Shown: piece by piece, positions 62,901 through 63,415 of the stretch
Layout of the letters: each line of letters starts with the position of its first letter
Position numbering within the stretch: the stretch's first letter is position 1
Source of the DNA: Hyphomicrobium_A sp036559705
GTDB lineage: Bacteria > Pseudomonadota > Alphaproteobacteria > Rhizobiales > Hyphomicrobiaceae
Assembly: GCA_036559705.1 (NCBI GenBank)
Contig: DATBSP010000044.1
Location: 1 to 63,415 of the forward strand
DNA length: 63,415 nt
Direction of reading: 5' to 3'
The notes under the pieces: model-generated
Seen by the model: only the letters and a program-made list of their open reading frames with translations
Database searches by the model: none
Told to the model about the DNA's origin: nothing
Made by a program: the position numbers and the translations under genes

Positions 62901-62951
62901 CGTTGACCGCTTACCCTGCTCACACTCGCGTTAGCTGATGGGGGGAGCGCG

Positions 62952-63415
62952 ATGACCGGGGCCGACGACAAGCGGCAGACGTCTTCGGCATCCTCGGCCG
63001 AACCGTCGCTGCACCGGGTCATGGGCCCGTGGCTGCTCTTGCTGTTCATCGTCGGCGATATTCTCGGCACCGGCATCTATGCGCTCACCGGGCAAGTGGC
63101 CAAGCACGTCGGCGGCGCCGTCTGGTTGCCATTTCTCGTAGCCTTCGGGGTTGCGCTCCTCACCGCGTTCAGTTACCTCGAACTCGTCACCAAGTATCCC
63201 AAGGCCGCCGGCGCGGCGCTTTATGCGCACCGCGCCTTCGGCATCCATTTCGTCACTTTCCTCATCGCCTTCGGCGTCATGTGCTCGGGCATCACCTCGG
63301 CATCGACGGCGTCGCGCGCCTTCGCGGCGAACTTTTCGGATTCGCTCGGTCTCGGCCTGGGCGGCCTCGGCGTCACCATGGTCGGCCTTGTCTTCATGGC
63401 GGCGATTGCCGCGGT
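62952..63415 (+). CDS. APC-superfamily amino acid permease, 3' end missing
   Basis: The first 154 codons of a membrane transporter that runs off the window edge. A Ser-rich start (DDKRQTSSASSAEPSL) is followed by LLFIVGDILGTGIYALTGQVA, the first APC segment with its GxG-type unwound helix. AALLTAF-like and FSYLELVTKYPKAAGAALYAHRAFG segments then follow. It should have about 12 membrane segments. GGGGGAGCG precedes the ATG. Amino acid, polyamine or related substrate is likely but not determined. Confidence 0.85.
   Translation, partial: MTGADDKRQTSSASSAEPSLHRVMGPWLLLLFIVGDILGTGIYALTGQVAKHVGGAVWLPFLVAFGVALLTAFSYLELVTKYPKAAGAALYAHRAFGIHFVTFLIAFGVMCSGITSASTASRAFAANFSDSLGLGLGGLGVTMVGLVFMAAIAA

Overview
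The window is a GC-rich piece of an alphaproteobacterial chromosome, most likely of the order Hyphomicrobiales (Rhizobiales). I base this on gene order: dapA-smpB, NYN-rpoZ-rel, pdxJ-acpS-lepB-rnc-era, eno-ftsB-pdhA-pdhB-pdhC-lpdA-lipA, a fused ispDF, dusB-ntrB-ntrC-ntrY-ntrX, and hfq-hflX. A lipoyl domain on the pyruvate dehydrogenase E1 beta subunit and a second nitrogen sensor pair (NtrYX) also fit. I see no insertion sequence, prophage, plasmid gene or CRISPR array. The window is almost entirely coding and chromosomal in character. The genus cannot be fixed from the sequence alone.

Layout: 0-8 kb holds a lysine-rich mini-ORF with a hairpin ahead of a small secreted protein, then lipB, tRNA-Leu(GAG), a sodium:solute symporter, DUF1622, a YdcF-like protein, an alpha/beta hydrolase and a soluble lytic transglycosylase. 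8-13 kb holds dapA, smpB, two overlapping peroxiredoxin-like paralogues, DUF3775, a family 5 uracil-DNA glycosylase and a NYN-domain protein. 12.5-20 kb holds an AT-rich spacer, then rpoZ, rel and the pdxJ-acpS-lepB-rnc-era cluster. 20-30 kb holds a secreted caspase-like/FGE-like fusion, thrS, an L,D-transpeptidase and assorted enzymes. 30-34.6 kb (minus strand) holds queF, queD, queE and queC for preQ1/queuosine synthesis, interrupted by an aldo/keto reductase and a Dps. 34.7-45 kb holds eno, ftsB and the pyruvate dehydrogenase operon with lipA and a coq10-like gene. 45-48 kb (minus strand) holds ispDF, marR, cinA and an exported pentapeptide-repeat protein. 48.5-59 kb holds dusB, ntrBC, ntrYX, a D-amino acid aminotransferase, hfq and hflX. 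59-63.4 kb holds small secreted proteins, a DEAD-box helicase and the start of an APC-family permease that runs off the edge.

How the genes work together: lipB (octanoyl transfer) and lipA (sulfur insertion) make the lipoyl cofactor used by the pyruvate dehydrogenase genes. That complex has an unusual layout here. The E2 gene encodes no lipoyl domain, so the only lipoyl domain in the operon is at the N-terminus of E1 beta. A DUF5076 gene and two related small lipoprotein genes sit inside the operon. NtrB/NtrC and NtrY/NtrX are two two-component pairs for nitrogen and envelope/redox signals, and Hfq lies just downstream. Rel, RpoZ, SmpB, RNase III, Era and HflX cover stringent response, ribosome rescue and ribosome/RNA processing.

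Observations I rate highest: the E2 without a lipoyl domain; the tandem peroxiredoxin pair whose second member has lost both cysteines; a QueD without the usual catalytic cysteine; the exported caspase-FGE-like fusion; and the Lys-rich leader ORF plus hairpin at the left end. None is a proven new system.
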